Source: Novosphingobium mangrovisedimenti | GTDB taxonomy: Bacteria; Pseudomonadota; Alphaproteobacteria; Sphingomonadales; Sphingomonadaceae | Length of the DNA: 64,000 nucleotides | Assembly (NCBI RefSeq): GCF_025153475.1 | Contig: NZ_JANZXA010000006.1 | Location: forward strand, 62,001-126,000 | Direction of reading: 5' to 3' | In this document: in pieces, positions 26,819-35,773 of the stretch | Numbering within the stretch: the stretch's first letter is position 1 | Layout of the letters: the number at the start of each line of letters is the position of its first letter | Made by a program: the position numbers and the translations under genes | The notes under the pieces: generated by a model | Database searches by the model: none | What the model was told of the DNA's origin: nothing | The model's input: only the letters and a program-made list of their open reading frames with translations

Positions 26819-27865
26819 CTAGCCCCGCTTCGCGATGGCGGCAAGGCGTCGCATGCCGGCCATGGCGAGAACGGGCCAGTTTCGGGGTGTCACGGGGCGG
26901 AACATGTCGAGCCTGTAGCGCGGGCGGACCTGTTCCATCCAGTCGCGCTTGTAGGGATCGTCGCCGGTGCCGAAATCGACGAGGTCAACCTTGTCGACGT
27001 CGATCACGTGGCGGAACAGGGCCGCCGTAAGCACCGAACCGGGCGAGAGCGGCCGCGCGGCTTCGCGGTGCGCGAGCTTGTGGATGAATGCCGTTCCGCC
27101 TTCCACGGTCCACATCTGCGCCGCGATCGCCTCGCCTCCGGCTCTGGCGACACCGAGGCGCAGGCGTCCGGCATCGCCTTCGGCGCGGGCAAAGGCGCGC
27201 AGGAAATCGGGCGAGCCTTCCTCGGGCTTCCAGCTTTCGGCGTAGATGTCTTCGTAAGCGGCCCAGACTGCCTCGTCGAAATGGGTTAGGACCTGCGTTT
27301 CGACCTTGCCCGTCTTGCGTTTGAGCGTGGTGCGCAGTTTTCCCGGACGGCTGGCGATATACTCGTCGTAGCTGCGGCCTGCGACGGGGAGGATATGGTT
27401 GGTATCGCAGGTTTCGCGCAGTACCAGCCAGCCGCTGGTCCTGAATGCCGACTGCAGAAGCGAAGCGCTCCCATCCTCGTCGGGAATGCCCGAGAGTGTC
27501 ACCCGATGCGCCTTGCGGGCCAGATCGCGGGCGAGGGCAGTCAGCGGTGCGGGCTCGCCCGAAATGACGGGGCGGAAGCGGAAGGTGTACCAGTTGGCCA
27601 GTGCGCTCAGGTGTCCCGATGTCCCGGCCAGCGGCAGGATGGCCGCCCGATCCGCGTCACGGGCAATGGCCATCAGCGGCGACAGCCCGCAATGTCGTTC
27701 CAGCATCTGCCACCAGGCCAGACGGTCGAAGGGGGCGTGTTGACAGCTGTCGGAAAGCAGCCGCGCAAGCTGGCCATCCGATTGCACTTCCTTAAGATCG
27801 GAGTGATATTCGATCTTTACCACGTTACCTTCAAAACCTTCCAGTGGAGCCTTTGCCTTCATCAT
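26819..27865 (-). CDS. GNAT/FemAB-like acyltransferase, XrtA locus
   Basis: A 348-residue protein of the FemAB/GNAT fold (Acetyltransf_6 type). The segment KLRTTLKRKTGKV and the final VDFGTGDDPYKRDWMEQVRPRY are typical. It probably transfers an acyl or aminoacyl group to the polysaccharide precursor, perhaps from the acyl carrier protein downstream. The ATG at 27865 overlaps the start of the divergent ligase; a GTG at 27823 with GAAGG 5 bases upstream is an alternative that would remove the overlap. Confidence 0.83.
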   Translation of the reverse strand: MMKAKAPLEGFEGNVVKIEYHSDLKEVQSDGQLARLLSDSCQHAPFDRLAWWQMLERHCGLSPLMAIARDADRAAILPLAGTSGHLSALANWYTFRFRPVISGEPAPLTALARDLARKAHRVTLSGIPDEDGSASLLQSAFRTSGWLVLRETCDTNHILPVAGRSYDEYIASRPGKLRTTLKRKTGKVETQVLTHFDEAVWAAYEDIYAESWKPEEGSPDFLRAFARAEGDAGRLRLGVARAGGEAIAAQMWTVEGGTAFIHKLAHREAARPLSPGSVLTAALFRHVIDVDKVDLVDFGTGDDPYKRDWMEQVRPRYRLDMFRPVTPRNWPVLAMAGMRRLAAIAKRG

Positions 27866-29390
27866 GCGCGGCAGTCCCCAGAATCCTATCCTGCCGCTAG
27901 ACCATCTGGCCCTGCGCGGCGCCGATGAGGCCGACGCGCTGGTGCTGCGTGAAGGCGTGCTTAGCTACCGAGAATTAAGATCGCGTGTCTCTCGCCTCGC
28001 CGCCTGGCTGGCGCACGAGGCGCCTGAAAAAGGCGCACGTGTCGCGACATGGGCGTCAAAAGGCGAACTGACCTGCCTGATGCCGTTGGCCGCGGCGCGG
28101 GCCGGTCTGGTCCATGTGCCGATCAATCCGCTGCTCAAGCACGCGCAGGTCGCGCATATTCTGGCAAATAGCGGTGCCGTGCTGTTGATGGGCACGCCGG
28201 CCCGGCTCAAGGGCTTGCAGGACGGTGACGTGCCGGCCGGATGCCGACTGGTCGAAGAACCGGAAGTGCTCGCCGGTGCCGCGGCGCTGGGCAGGGATAT
28301 GGAACCCTCGACTGCCGATCCCGACGATCTTGCGGCAATCCTCTATACCAGCGGGTCCACGGGGCGCCCCAAGGGCGTCATGCTCAGCCACGCCAACATG
28401 TGGCTCGGGGCGGATAGCGTGGCCGATTACCTTGGCCTTGCGAGCGATGACCGGACGCTCGCGGTCCTGCCGCTGTCGTTCGACTATGGGCAGAACCAGC
28501 TGCTTTCCACCTGGTACGCGGGCGGCTGCGTGGTTCCGCTCGACTATCTCATGCCGCGTGACGTCATGAAGGCCGTGGAGCGTCATGCCATCACCACACT
28601 GGCCGCCGTACCGCCGCTATGGGTGCAGGTCTGCGAACTCGACTGGCCGGTCGAGACGGCAGCCAGGCTGCGGCGGCTGACCAACAGCGGCGGCGCCCTG
28701 ACCGTCGATCTGGTCAGCCGCATGCGCGCGCTGTTTCCGCAGGCCCGGATTTTCGCAATGTACGGGCTGACCGAGGCCTTCCGCTCGACCTATCTCGATC
28801 CGGCCCTGATCGACACGCATCCGACCTCGATGGGAATGGCTATCCCTCACGCAGAAGTACTTGTTATCAATGATATGGGGAAGGTATCTGAGGACGGGCA
28901 GGAAGGTGAGCTGGTGCATTGCGGCCCGCTCGTCGCGCAAGGGTACTGGCAGGACCCGCAGCGTACGGCCGAGCGTTACCGGCCTGCGCCCGAGGCGTCC
29001 CGCTATGGTGGAATCGCCGTCTGGTCGGGGGACCGTGTGCGGCGCGATGCGGACGGGCTGCTCTATTTCGTCGGCCGGCGCGATGCGATGATCAAGAGCG
29101 CGGGCAACCGGATCAGCCCGCAGGAAATCGAGGAGGCGGCACTTGCCACGGGCCTCGTGGCTGAAGCAGTAGCGCTGGGCGTGCCGGACGAACGCCTGGG
29201 GCAGGCCGTGCACCTCGTTGTACGTGCCGCTCCCGGAATTTCAGATATAGAGGAAGAATTGCCTCGTAAGCTTATGCAAGAACTGCCGAATTTCATGCAG
29301 CCCAAGGTCATTCACTGGCGTGACGCCATGCCAGTCGGCCCCAACGGCAAAATCGACCGGACGGGGCTTCAGGCGGAGCTGGTGGCGTGA
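27864..29390 (+). CDS. Acyl-CoA ligase (AMP-forming), exosortase A system-associated
   Basis: A 508-residue adenylate-forming enzyme (TIGR03098 type): P-loop YTSGSTGRPKG (161-171), YGLTEAFRSTY, GDRVRRDADG and the C-terminal catalytic Lys in GPNGKIDR. It should activate a carboxylic acid as an adenylate and load it on CoA or on the carrier protein at 26516. GGAG is 14 bases before the ATG, a poor distance. It heads the rightward arm and overlaps the decarboxylase start (GTGA). Confidence 0.92.
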   Translation: MRGSPQNPILPLDHLALRGADEADALVLREGVLSYRELRSRVSRLAAWLAHEAPEKGARVATWASKGELTCLMPLAAARAGLVHVPINPLLKHAQVAHILANSGAVLLMGTPARLKGLQDGDVPAGCRLVEEPEVLAGAAALGRDMEPSTADPDDLAAILYTSGSTGRPKGVMLSHANMWLGADSVADYLGLASDDRTLAVLPLSFDYGQNQLLSTWYAGGCVVPLDYLMPRDVMKAVERHAITTLAAVPPLWVQVCELDWPVETAARLRRLTNSGGALTVDLVSRMRALFPQARIFAMYGLTEAFRSTYLDPALIDTHPTSMGMAIPHAEVLVINDMGKVSEDGQEGELVHCGPLVAQGYWQDPQRTAERYRPAPEASRYGGIAVWSGDRVRRDADGLLYFVGRRDAMIKSAGNRISPQEIEEAALATGLVAEAVALGVPDERLGQAVHLVVRAAPGISDIEEELPRKLMQELPNFMQPKVIHWRDAMPVGPNGKIDRTGLQAELVA

Positions 29391-30613
29391 AGCCGCTCGG
29401 GCCTGTTCCTGCCGGCTACGATGCCATTGACGGCGTGCTCGCGGTGGGGGGGCGGCCTGTGACGTACTGGGCGGAACAGGCCGGTTCTACGCCGTTGTTC
29501 CTCTACAGCATCGCGCATGTCCGCAAGCGGGTGGCGGATCTTCGGGCCGCCATGCCCGAGAGGCTGGCGCTGCACTACGCCGTGAAGGCCAATCCGTATC
29601 CGCCGCTGCTTTCGCTGATGACGCAACTCGTCGACGGGTTCGACATCGCGTCCGGAGGAGAGCTGGAAATCGTCCGCCAGGCAGGCATTGCGCCGAACAC
29701 CGTGAGTTTTGCCGGTCCGGGCAAGCGCGATGCGGAGCTTGAGGCGGCGATCCGTGCCGGCGTCACGCTCAATCTGGAATCCGAAGGGGAAGCGGCCCGC
29801 GCGCTGGCGATTGGCGAGCGCACGGGGGTGATCCCGCGCCTTGCCATTCGCATTAACCCCGATTTCGACCTCAAGGGCTCGGGCATGAAGATGGGCGGAG
29901 GCGCCAAGCCTTTCGGCATCGATGCCGACCGCGTGCCCGCACTGGTGCGCCAGCTCGCCGGAAGCGGCGTGGAATGGCGGGGCTTCCATATCTTCGCCGG
30001 CAGTCAGGCGCTCGATGCGGAGGCGATCGCGGAAACGCAGGCCCAGGCTCTGGACCTGGCCGCGCGCCTGACCGGGGAGAGCGGCGTGCCGCTGCCGCAC
30101 TGCAATCTCGGAGGAGGGCTGGGAATCCCCTACTTCCCGGGCGACAAGCCGGTCGATCTGGCGCTGGTGGGAGAACGGCTGGCGGAGCGTTTCGAACATC
30201 TGCCCGATGCCTTGCGGGATACCGCGTTCTGCATCGAACTGGGGCGCTATCTGGTCGGCGAAGCGGGGGTCTATCTGGCCCGGATCGTCGATCGCAAGGT
30301 GAGCCACGGCGAGGTTTTTCTCATCACCGATGGCGGGCTGCACCACCAGTTGGCGGCCTCGGGCAACTTCGGAACCGTGGTGCGGCGCAATTATCCCTCT
30401 GCCATCGCCACCCGCTTCGATGCGCCGGCGGAGGAAGAAGCTTCGATCGTCGGCTGCCTGTGCACGCCGCTCGACAAGCTGGCCGACAAGGGCGGGTTTC
30501 CCCGTGCCGATGTGGGCGACCTCGTCGCGGTGTTCTGTGCCGGGGCCTACGGCGCCAGCGCGAGCCCCGCGTCGTTTCTGGGCCAGGGTCCGGCCGTTGA
30601 AATGCTCGTTTGA
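29387..30613 (+). CDS. PLP-dependent decarboxylase, exosortase A system-associated
   Basis: A 408-residue fold-III PLP enzyme of the diaminopimelate/ornithine decarboxylase family (TIGR03099). The PLP lysine is K67 in YAVKANPYP, the phosphate-binding glycines are in NLGGGLGIPY, and CAGAYG is the C-terminal motif. It starts with GTG inside the ligase stop. It may make an amine or amino acid used by the ligase/carrier pair. Substrate unknown. Confidence 0.92.
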   Translation: MKPLGPVPAGYDAIDGVLAVGGRPVTYWAEQAGSTPLFLYSIAHVRKRVADLRAAMPERLALHYAVKANPYPPLLSLMTQLVDGFDIASGGELEIVRQAGIAPNTVSFAGPGKRDAELEAAIRAGVTLNLESEGEAARALAIGERTGVIPRLAIRINPDFDLKGSGMKMGGGAKPFGIDADRVPALVRQLAGSGVEWRGFHIFAGSQALDAEAIAETQAQALDLAARLTGESGVPLPHCNLGGGLGIPYFPGDKPVDLALVGERLAERFEHLPDALRDTAFCIELGRYLVGEAGVYLARIVDRKVSHGEVFLITDGGLHHQLAASGNFGTVVRRNYPSAIATRFDAPAEEEASIVGCLCTPLDKLADKGGFPRADVGDLVAVFCAGAYGASASPASFLGQGPAVEMLV

Positions 30614-30642
30614 CAAGGTCTTAACGAAATAGGCACTGGTAC

Positions 30643-30657
30643 GTCCCGATTTGGGAC
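30643..30657. promoter_or_regulatory. Palindrome upstream of the EPS export gene
   Basis: GTCCCGATTTGGGAC lies in the 173-base spacer between the decarboxylase and the export lipoprotein, 130 bases before the latter's start. A near-identical copy (GTCCCGATTCGGGAC, perfect 7-1-7 palindrome) lies at 46547-46561, beyond the right end of the locus. It could be an operator for the main EPS operon; no regulator is known. Confidence 0.35.
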
Positions 30658-30786
30658 TGGCTGGAAATTGACAGCCAAGGCTAACGCTATGTTCACCCTT
30701 TTTTCGGATTACGGACACCGGATTTTGCCAGCCGTCCCTTCGCGCCGCGTGGTGCGAGGGCTGTTGGCGCAGACGAGGAAGTGTCC

Positions 30787-31431
30787 ATGCCGCAATACCG
30801 CTTTGCCCGACTTCTGGCCGGTTCTGCGCTTGTCAGCGTCGCCTTGTCGGGCTGCATGGGCTCGGCGTCCGGCCCGGAATTGCCGCCCGCGTCGTTCGTG
30901 TCGATGCAGGAGGGACCGGGCGAGGAATACGTCATCGGGCCGCTCGACACGCTGACCATCTTCGTCTGGCGCAACCCGGAACTCGGCGCGAAAGTGCAGG
31001 TGCGGCCTGACGGGCGCATCACCACGCCGCTGATCACCGACATGCCGGCGGTGGGCAAGACGCCCTCGATGCTGGCGGAGGACATTCGCCTCCAGCTCTC
31101 GCAGTACATCGAAGACCCGCTGGTTTCGGTGATCGTCGACAACTTCTCGGGCACCTTCAGCCAGCAGATCCGCGTCGTCGGCGCCACCGAGAAGCCGGCG
31201 TCGATCCCCTACCGCGCCAACATGACCGTGCTGGACGCGATGATCGCGGTGGGCGGCCTGTCCGAATACGCGGCGGGCAACAAGGCGCGCCTGATCCGCT
31301 TCGACAAGACGAGCGGCAAGCAGCAGGAATACCAGTTGCGCCTCGGCGACCTGCTGAAGAAGGGCGATAGCAAGGCCAACGTCATGCTGAAGCCCGGCGA
31401 TGTGATCATCATCCCCGAAAGCATGTTCTGA
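30787..31431 (+). CDS. XrtA-associated polysaccharide export lipoprotein (Wza-like)
   Basis: A 214-residue outer-membrane export protein (TIGR03027 type). The signal ends in lipobox VALSGC, followed by a Poly_export domain (YVIGPLDTLTIFVWRNPEL) and an SLBB domain (IRVVGATEKPASIPYRANM). GAGGAA lies 6 bases before the ATG. It is first in a tight block of ten genes that carries the export and assembly machinery. Confidence 0.94.
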   Translation: MPQYRFARLLAGSALVSVALSGCMGSASGPELPPASFVSMQEGPGEEYVIGPLDTLTIFVWRNPELGAKVQVRPDGRITTPLITDMPAVGKTPSMLAEDIRLQLSQYIEDPLVSVIVDNFSGTFSQQIRVVGATEKPASIPYRANMTVLDAMIAVGGLSEYAAGNKARLIRFDKTSGKQQEYQLRLGDLLKKGDSKANVMLKPGDVIIIPESMF

Positions 31432-31447
31432 GGGCCGGGCGCACGCG

Positions 31448-32968
31448 ATGAACAACCTCTACGAAGAACTGCTTTCCGCAATTCACAGCGTCTGGACCCG
31501 GCGCTGGATTGCGCTGGGGCTCGCCTGGGCGATCTGCCTGCTGGGCTGGCTGGCGGTGGCGACGATCCCCAACAGCTACGAATCGAAGGCGCGTATCTTC
31601 ATCCAGCTCGACGATGCGCTGGCCGAACAGGTCGGGATCGGCGTTGCCGACAAGAAGCGCGACATCGAGCGCATCCGCCAGACGCTGACGAGCGCCGTGA
31701 ACCTGGAAAAGGTGGTGCGCGGCACGCGCCTCGGCGACACCATCGAATCGCCCAAGCAGATGGAAGCGGCGGTCCTGCGGCTGGCCAACAACGTGAAGGT
31801 CGTCAGCCAGCAGGACAATCTCTTCGAGATCACGGCAACCACCAGCTATTCCTCGTTCTCCGATGCCGAGAACGCGAAGCTGGCGCAGGACGTGGCGCAG
31901 AAGATGATCGACATCTTCCGCGAGGAGAACTTGTCAGGCAACCGCGGCGAAATGGTCGAGACGCTGGAATTCGTAAACCAGCAGCTCAGGCAGCGTGAAA
32001 AGCAGCTCGAGGCCGCCGAACAGAAACGCACTGTCTTCGAGGCCCAGCATCCGGAGCTTGCGCAGGGCGGCACCGCGATCGTGCAGAGGCTTGAGAACTC
32101 GCGTTCGGCGCTGCGCGATGTCGAGGGGGATCTGGTTGCGGCGCAAAGCGCGCTGGCCGCGATCGACGGTCAGCTCGCCAGCACGCCGCGAACCATAACC
32201 GGCGCCGGAAGCGGCGGTGCGCAGGCAGCACTGGCCAAGGCGCAGGCCAGCCTTGCCGCGATGAAGGCGCGCGGGCTGACCGACAGCCATCCCGACGTGA
32301 TCGCCACGCGCAACCAGATCGCCGCGCTCAAGGAGCCAGCGGCACAGGAAGCGGCAAACGGGGGCGGCACGATCAATCCGGCCTACAGCTCGCTGCAGTC
32401 GATCCGCGCCGAGCGCCAGGCCAATGTCCAGGCACTCCAGGCGCGCAAGGCGGCCTTGCAGTCGGATGTGTCCTCGCTGACCGCGTCCGCGATACAGGAT
32501 CCGGAACTTGCGGCCGAGGCGCAGCGCATCAACCGCGATTACGACGTGCTGCGCAAGCAGTACGACAAGCTCCTGCAGGATCGTGAGGAGCTGAAGCTGC
32601 GGGGCGAGGTCAAGACCGAACGCGAGGCCGTGAAGTTCGAAGTGGTCGATCCGCCCACGACACCGCGCGCGCCCGTTGCGCCCAACCGTCCGGTGCTGCT
32701 GCTGGGCGTGTTGGTGATGGGCGTCTGCGGCGGTTGTGCGGGAGCCTTTGTGCTGAGCCGCGTGCGTTCGGTGTTCTCGACCACCGCCGGTCTCGAGCGT
32801 GCCATGGGCCTGCCGGTGCTCGGCGCGATCTCGCAGAACCTGACCGATGGCGCCCGCGCGTTGCGTCGCAAGCGGCTCAAGTACTTCTATGGCGCCACTG
32901 CGGCGCTGGGCGGGCTCTTCGTGGTGCTGCTGGCAGTCGAATTCATCCAGCGCGGCATGGTGGCCTGA
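31448..32968 (+). CDS. XrtA system polysaccharide chain-length determinant (Wzz-like)
   Basis: A 506-residue inner-membrane protein (TIGR03007 type): a helix at about 20-38, a long periplasmic coiled coil, the Pro-rich VVDPPTTPRAPVAPNRP before a second helix at about 418-437, and a third helix near the C-terminus (about 480-500). It sets polymer length together with the separate tyrosine kinase that follows. Confidence 0.93.
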   Translation: MNNLYEELLSAIHSVWTRRWIALGLAWAICLLGWLAVATIPNSYESKARIFIQLDDALAEQVGIGVADKKRDIERIRQTLTSAVNLEKVVRGTRLGDTIESPKQMEAAVLRLANNVKVVSQQDNLFEITATTSYSSFSDAENAKLAQDVAQKMIDIFREENLSGNRGEMVETLEFVNQQLRQREKQLEAAEQKRTVFEAQHPELAQGGTAIVQRLENSRSALRDVEGDLVAAQSALAAIDGQLASTPRTITGAGSGGAQAALAKAQASLAAMKARGLTDSHPDVIATRNQIAALKEPAAQEAANGGGTINPAYSSLQSIRAERQANVQALQARKAALQSDVSSLTASAIQDPELAAEAQRINRDYDVLRKQYDKLLQDREELKLRGEVKTEREAVKFEVVDPPTTPRAPVAPNRPVLLLGVLVMGVCGGCAGAFVLSRVRSVFSTTAGLERAMGLPVLGAISQNLTDGARALRRKRLKYFYGATAALGGLFVVLLAVEFIQRGMVA

Positions 32969-32979
32969 GGGGAACAGAC

Positions 32980-34008
32980 ATGACCGAGCACAGCAAGATC
33001 CCCATGCCTCCCGCCGAAGCGGACGCTCGCGGCGAGTCGCTGATCGAACGCGCCGCCGGGCATTTCGATCTGAACAGCTACATCGCCAGGCCCAAGCCGC
33101 TTCCGCCCGAAGCAGTGGACAAGGCCCTGGTGCGTCGCCGGACATCGTCGCAACCGGCACCTCGGCCAGAGCCGGAGGCGCTCGGGGCCGTCGGAACGGA
33201 AGGCCCGGCAGCGAGCGTGCCGGAAGCGTCGCAGCCGGCAGCAGCGCCTGCGCCGGTGCGCACCGAGTTTTCCGGCGAACGTCTGCCTGTCGACCGCGAG
33301 CATCTGCGTGAGCAGGGCCTGATCGTGCCCGAGGGGGCCGTCACGACGCTCCTTGAGGAATTTCGCATCGTGAAGCGCCAGCTGCTGGTGCAGGCGGCCG
33401 ATCTGCGCCGGCAGAACGCCGGCCCGATGGCACAGCGCATCCTTGTCAGCTCGCCCCATCCGGGCGAGGGCAAGACTTATTGCGCGCTCAATCTGGCGCT
33501 GTCGATCGCGGCGGAAAAGGAGAGCGAGGTTCTCCTTGTCGATGCCGACTTCGCCAAGCCCTCGATCCTCTCGGCGCTCGGCTTGCCAGGCGGTCCCGGC
33601 CTGATGGATGCCCTGATGGACGAGAGCATCGACGTTGCCGAATGCGTGCTGGGCACGGACGTTCCGGGGCTGTGGGTCCTGCCGGCGGGCGATACCAGCA
33701 ACAACGACAGCGAATATCTTGCCAGTTCGCGCACCGCGCGGGTGCTTGATCGCCTGACCGAGGGCGCGCCAAACCGCATGGTGATCTTCGATTCCCCGCC
33801 CGCGCTGGCGGCTTCGCCCGCGGCGGAATTGGCGAAATACGTGGGCCAGGCAGTGGTGATCGTGCGGGCCGACATGACCGGGCAAGGGGCGCTCGAGGAT
33901 GCGATTTCGCTGCTCGGGGCATGTCCGAATGTCCAGCTTCTGCTCAATGCCGCGCAGTTCAGCCCGAGCGGTCGCCGCTTCGGTTCCTACTACGGATACA
34001 AGGGGTGA
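32980..34008 (+). CDS. XrtA-associated tyrosine autokinase
   Basis: A 342-residue BY-kinase cytoplasmic domain (TIGR03018 type). A Pro/Ala-rich N-terminal third is followed by Walker A SSPHPGEGKT (K165), Walker A' VLLVDADF and Walker B MVIFDSPP. The C-terminus RFGSYYGYKG has a short tyrosine cluster, the usual autophosphorylation site. AGGGGAA precedes the ATG. It works with the chain-length protein upstream. Confidence 0.93.
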   Translation: MTEHSKIPMPPAEADARGESLIERAAGHFDLNSYIARPKPLPPEAVDKALVRRRTSSQPAPRPEPEALGAVGTEGPAASVPEASQPAAAPAPVRTEFSGERLPVDREHLREQGLIVPEGAVTTLLEEFRIVKRQLLVQAADLRRQNAGPMAQRILVSSPHPGEGKTYCALNLALSIAAEKESEVLLVDADFAKPSILSALGLPGGPGLMDALMDESIDVAECVLGTDVPGLWVLPAGDTSNNDSEYLASSRTARVLDRLTEGAPNRMVIFDSPPALAASPAAELAKYVGQAVVIVRADMTGQGALEDAISLLGACPNVQLLLNAAQFSPSGRRFGSYYGYKG

Positions 34009-34013
34009 GCCGG

Positions 34014-35753
34014 ATGCGACAGTTACGCAATCGACCGGCACTGGAGCGCGCCGTTGCTGGAGTGGCGCTGCTAGCGGGCCTTGCCGTTGCTGCGCTTCCA
34101 GCCACCGTGCATGCGCAGGCGATCGGTTATGACAGCGCGGGAGCGGAAGACCAGAGCACGGCCGAACCGCCGCCGTACAAGCCGGCCAAGTCCCGCAAGC
34201 GGGGCGGAAAAGGCATCAAGCGGCTCGAAGTGACGCCCTATATCGAGATCGACCAGATCCTCGATGCGCAGCTTTCGCCCGGAAACGATGTGCTGACGTA
34301 CACCCGTGCGGTGGCCGGCGTTGATGCGGCGGTCGCCGGACGCAATAACGGCGCATCCGTTTCCGTGCGCTACGAACACCAGTTCGGCTGGGGCCGGAAG
34401 GCGGCCGACGGCGATGCGATCAGCGGCATTGCGCGTGGCTATGCCACCGTGACGCCGGGTCTGACCGTGGAAGCGGGCGGTCTTGCGACGCAGGCCACGG
34501 TGGATAATGGCGGATCGGCGCTCCCCGGCGGTAATGTCTCGACCAAGAGCAAGACCAAGATCTATTCGGTCTATGGCGGTCCTTCGGTGGCGACGCGCGC
34601 CGGCGATGTGAACATCAATGCCAATTACCGCGCCGGTTTCACCAAGGTCGATCATTCCAACGCCTATGTGGCTGCCCCCGGAAGCGTGGCGGTCGACGTC
34701 TTCGACAAGAGCGTGACGCAAGTCGCGGATGCCGAGGCGGGCGTTGCGCCCGGTGCGGTGCTTCCGGTGGGGCTGGCGGTCGCCGGCAGCTTCTATCAGG
34801 AAGACATCTCCAACCTCGATCAGCGCGCGCGCGACATGCAGGCGCGCGCGATGGTCACGGTTCCCGTTGGCCGCACCGTGCAGGTCGTGGGCGCTCTCGG
34901 TTACGAGGACGTGGAGATTTCGAGCCGCGATGCCGTGCGCGATGCCGATGGTAATCCCGTGATCGGTTCGCATGGCCGCTACGTTACCGACAAGAGCGTG
35001 CCGCGCGTGCTGTCCTACGACGTCAGCGGACTGACCTGGGACGTCGCGGTGATGTGGCGTCCGAGCCGCCGCACGTCCCTCTCTGCGCATGTCGGCCGTC
35101 GCTATGGCTCGACAACCTACGGCGGAACCCTGGCCTATGCGCCCGACGACCGCAGCCAGCTCAGCATCAGCGTCTACGACAATATCGGAGGTTTCGGCGG
35201 GCAGCTCAATCGCCTGATCGACCAGCTGCCCGACGACTTCGAGGCAGTACGCGATCCGGTTACGGGCGAACTGACCGGCTGTGTCGCCACGCTGGAGGGT
35301 AACAACTGCCTGTCCGGCGCGCTTGGCTCGGTGCGCTCCTCGACCTTCCGCGCACGCGGCGTGATGGCGAGCTATTCGATGCGGATCGGACGCCTCAATG
35401 CCGGCCTCGGGATGGGCTACGACCGCCGCAAGTTCATCGCCGCCGAAGGCACCGTGCTGGCCGCTGCGAACGGCGTGATCGACAAGAACTACTGGCTCGC
35501 CGCCTATCTTAGCGGCCCGCTTGGCCGCAATGCGGGATGGGCGACCAGTGCCTATGCCAACTGGCTCAGGACCAACGATCCGCTGTTCGGGGACGTGGCC
35601 GGCTATGGCGCTTCGGCAAGCTACTACCGCCTGCTGACCGAGCGCCTGCGGGCGACCCTCGCTGTGGGCGTGGACGGGGCGACCCGCGACGATCCCGCAA
35701 TCGACGATATCTGGACCGCGTCGGCGCTCGCCGGCCTTCGCTACAACTTCTGA
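34014..35753 (+). CDS. XrtA/PEP-CTERM-associated outer-membrane beta-barrel protein
   Basis: A 579-residue protein with a signal peptide ending at ATVHAQA and a long run of alternating beta-strands finishing in a C-terminal aromatic strand (GLRYNF), the outer-membrane insertion signal. It matches the TIGR03016 family found in exosortase EPS loci. It probably forms the outer-membrane pore or scaffold for the polymer. It starts 5 bases after the kinase stop. Confidence 0.88.
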   Translation: MRQLRNRPALERAVAGVALLAGLAVAALPATVHAQAIGYDSAGAEDQSTAEPPPYKPAKSRKRGGKGIKRLEVTPYIEIDQILDAQLSPGNDVLTYTRAVAGVDAAVAGRNNGASVSVRYEHQFGWGRKAADGDAISGIARGYATVTPGLTVEAGGLATQATVDNGGSALPGGNVSTKSKTKIYSVYGGPSVATRAGDVNINANYRAGFTKVDHSNAYVAAPGSVAVDVFDKSVTQVADAEAGVAPGAVLPVGLAVAGSFYQEDISNLDQRARDMQARAMVTVPVGRTVQVVGALGYEDVEISSRDAVRDADGNPVIGSHGRYVTDKSVPRVLSYDVSGLTWDVAVMWRPSRRTSLSAHVGRRYGSTTYGGTLAYAPDDRSQLSISVYDNIGGFGGQLNRLIDQLPDDFEAVRDPVTGELTGCVATLEGNNCLSGALGSVRSSTFRARGVMASYSMRIGRLNAGLGMGYDRRKFIAAEGTVLAAANGVIDKNYWLAAYLSGPLGRNAGWATSAYANWLRTNDPLFGDVAGYGASASYYRLLTERLRATLAVGVDGATRDDPAIDDIWTASALAGLRYNF

Positions 35754-35773
35754 GTCCCAGGGGAGGACCAACG

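Noticed and set aside
30610-30693. Sigma-70 or sigma-54 promoter for the EPS export gene
   Set aside because: TTGACA occurs at 30610 and 30668 but without a fitting -10 box at 16-18 bases, and TGGCTGGAAATTGAC at 30659 misses the sigma-54 GC element.
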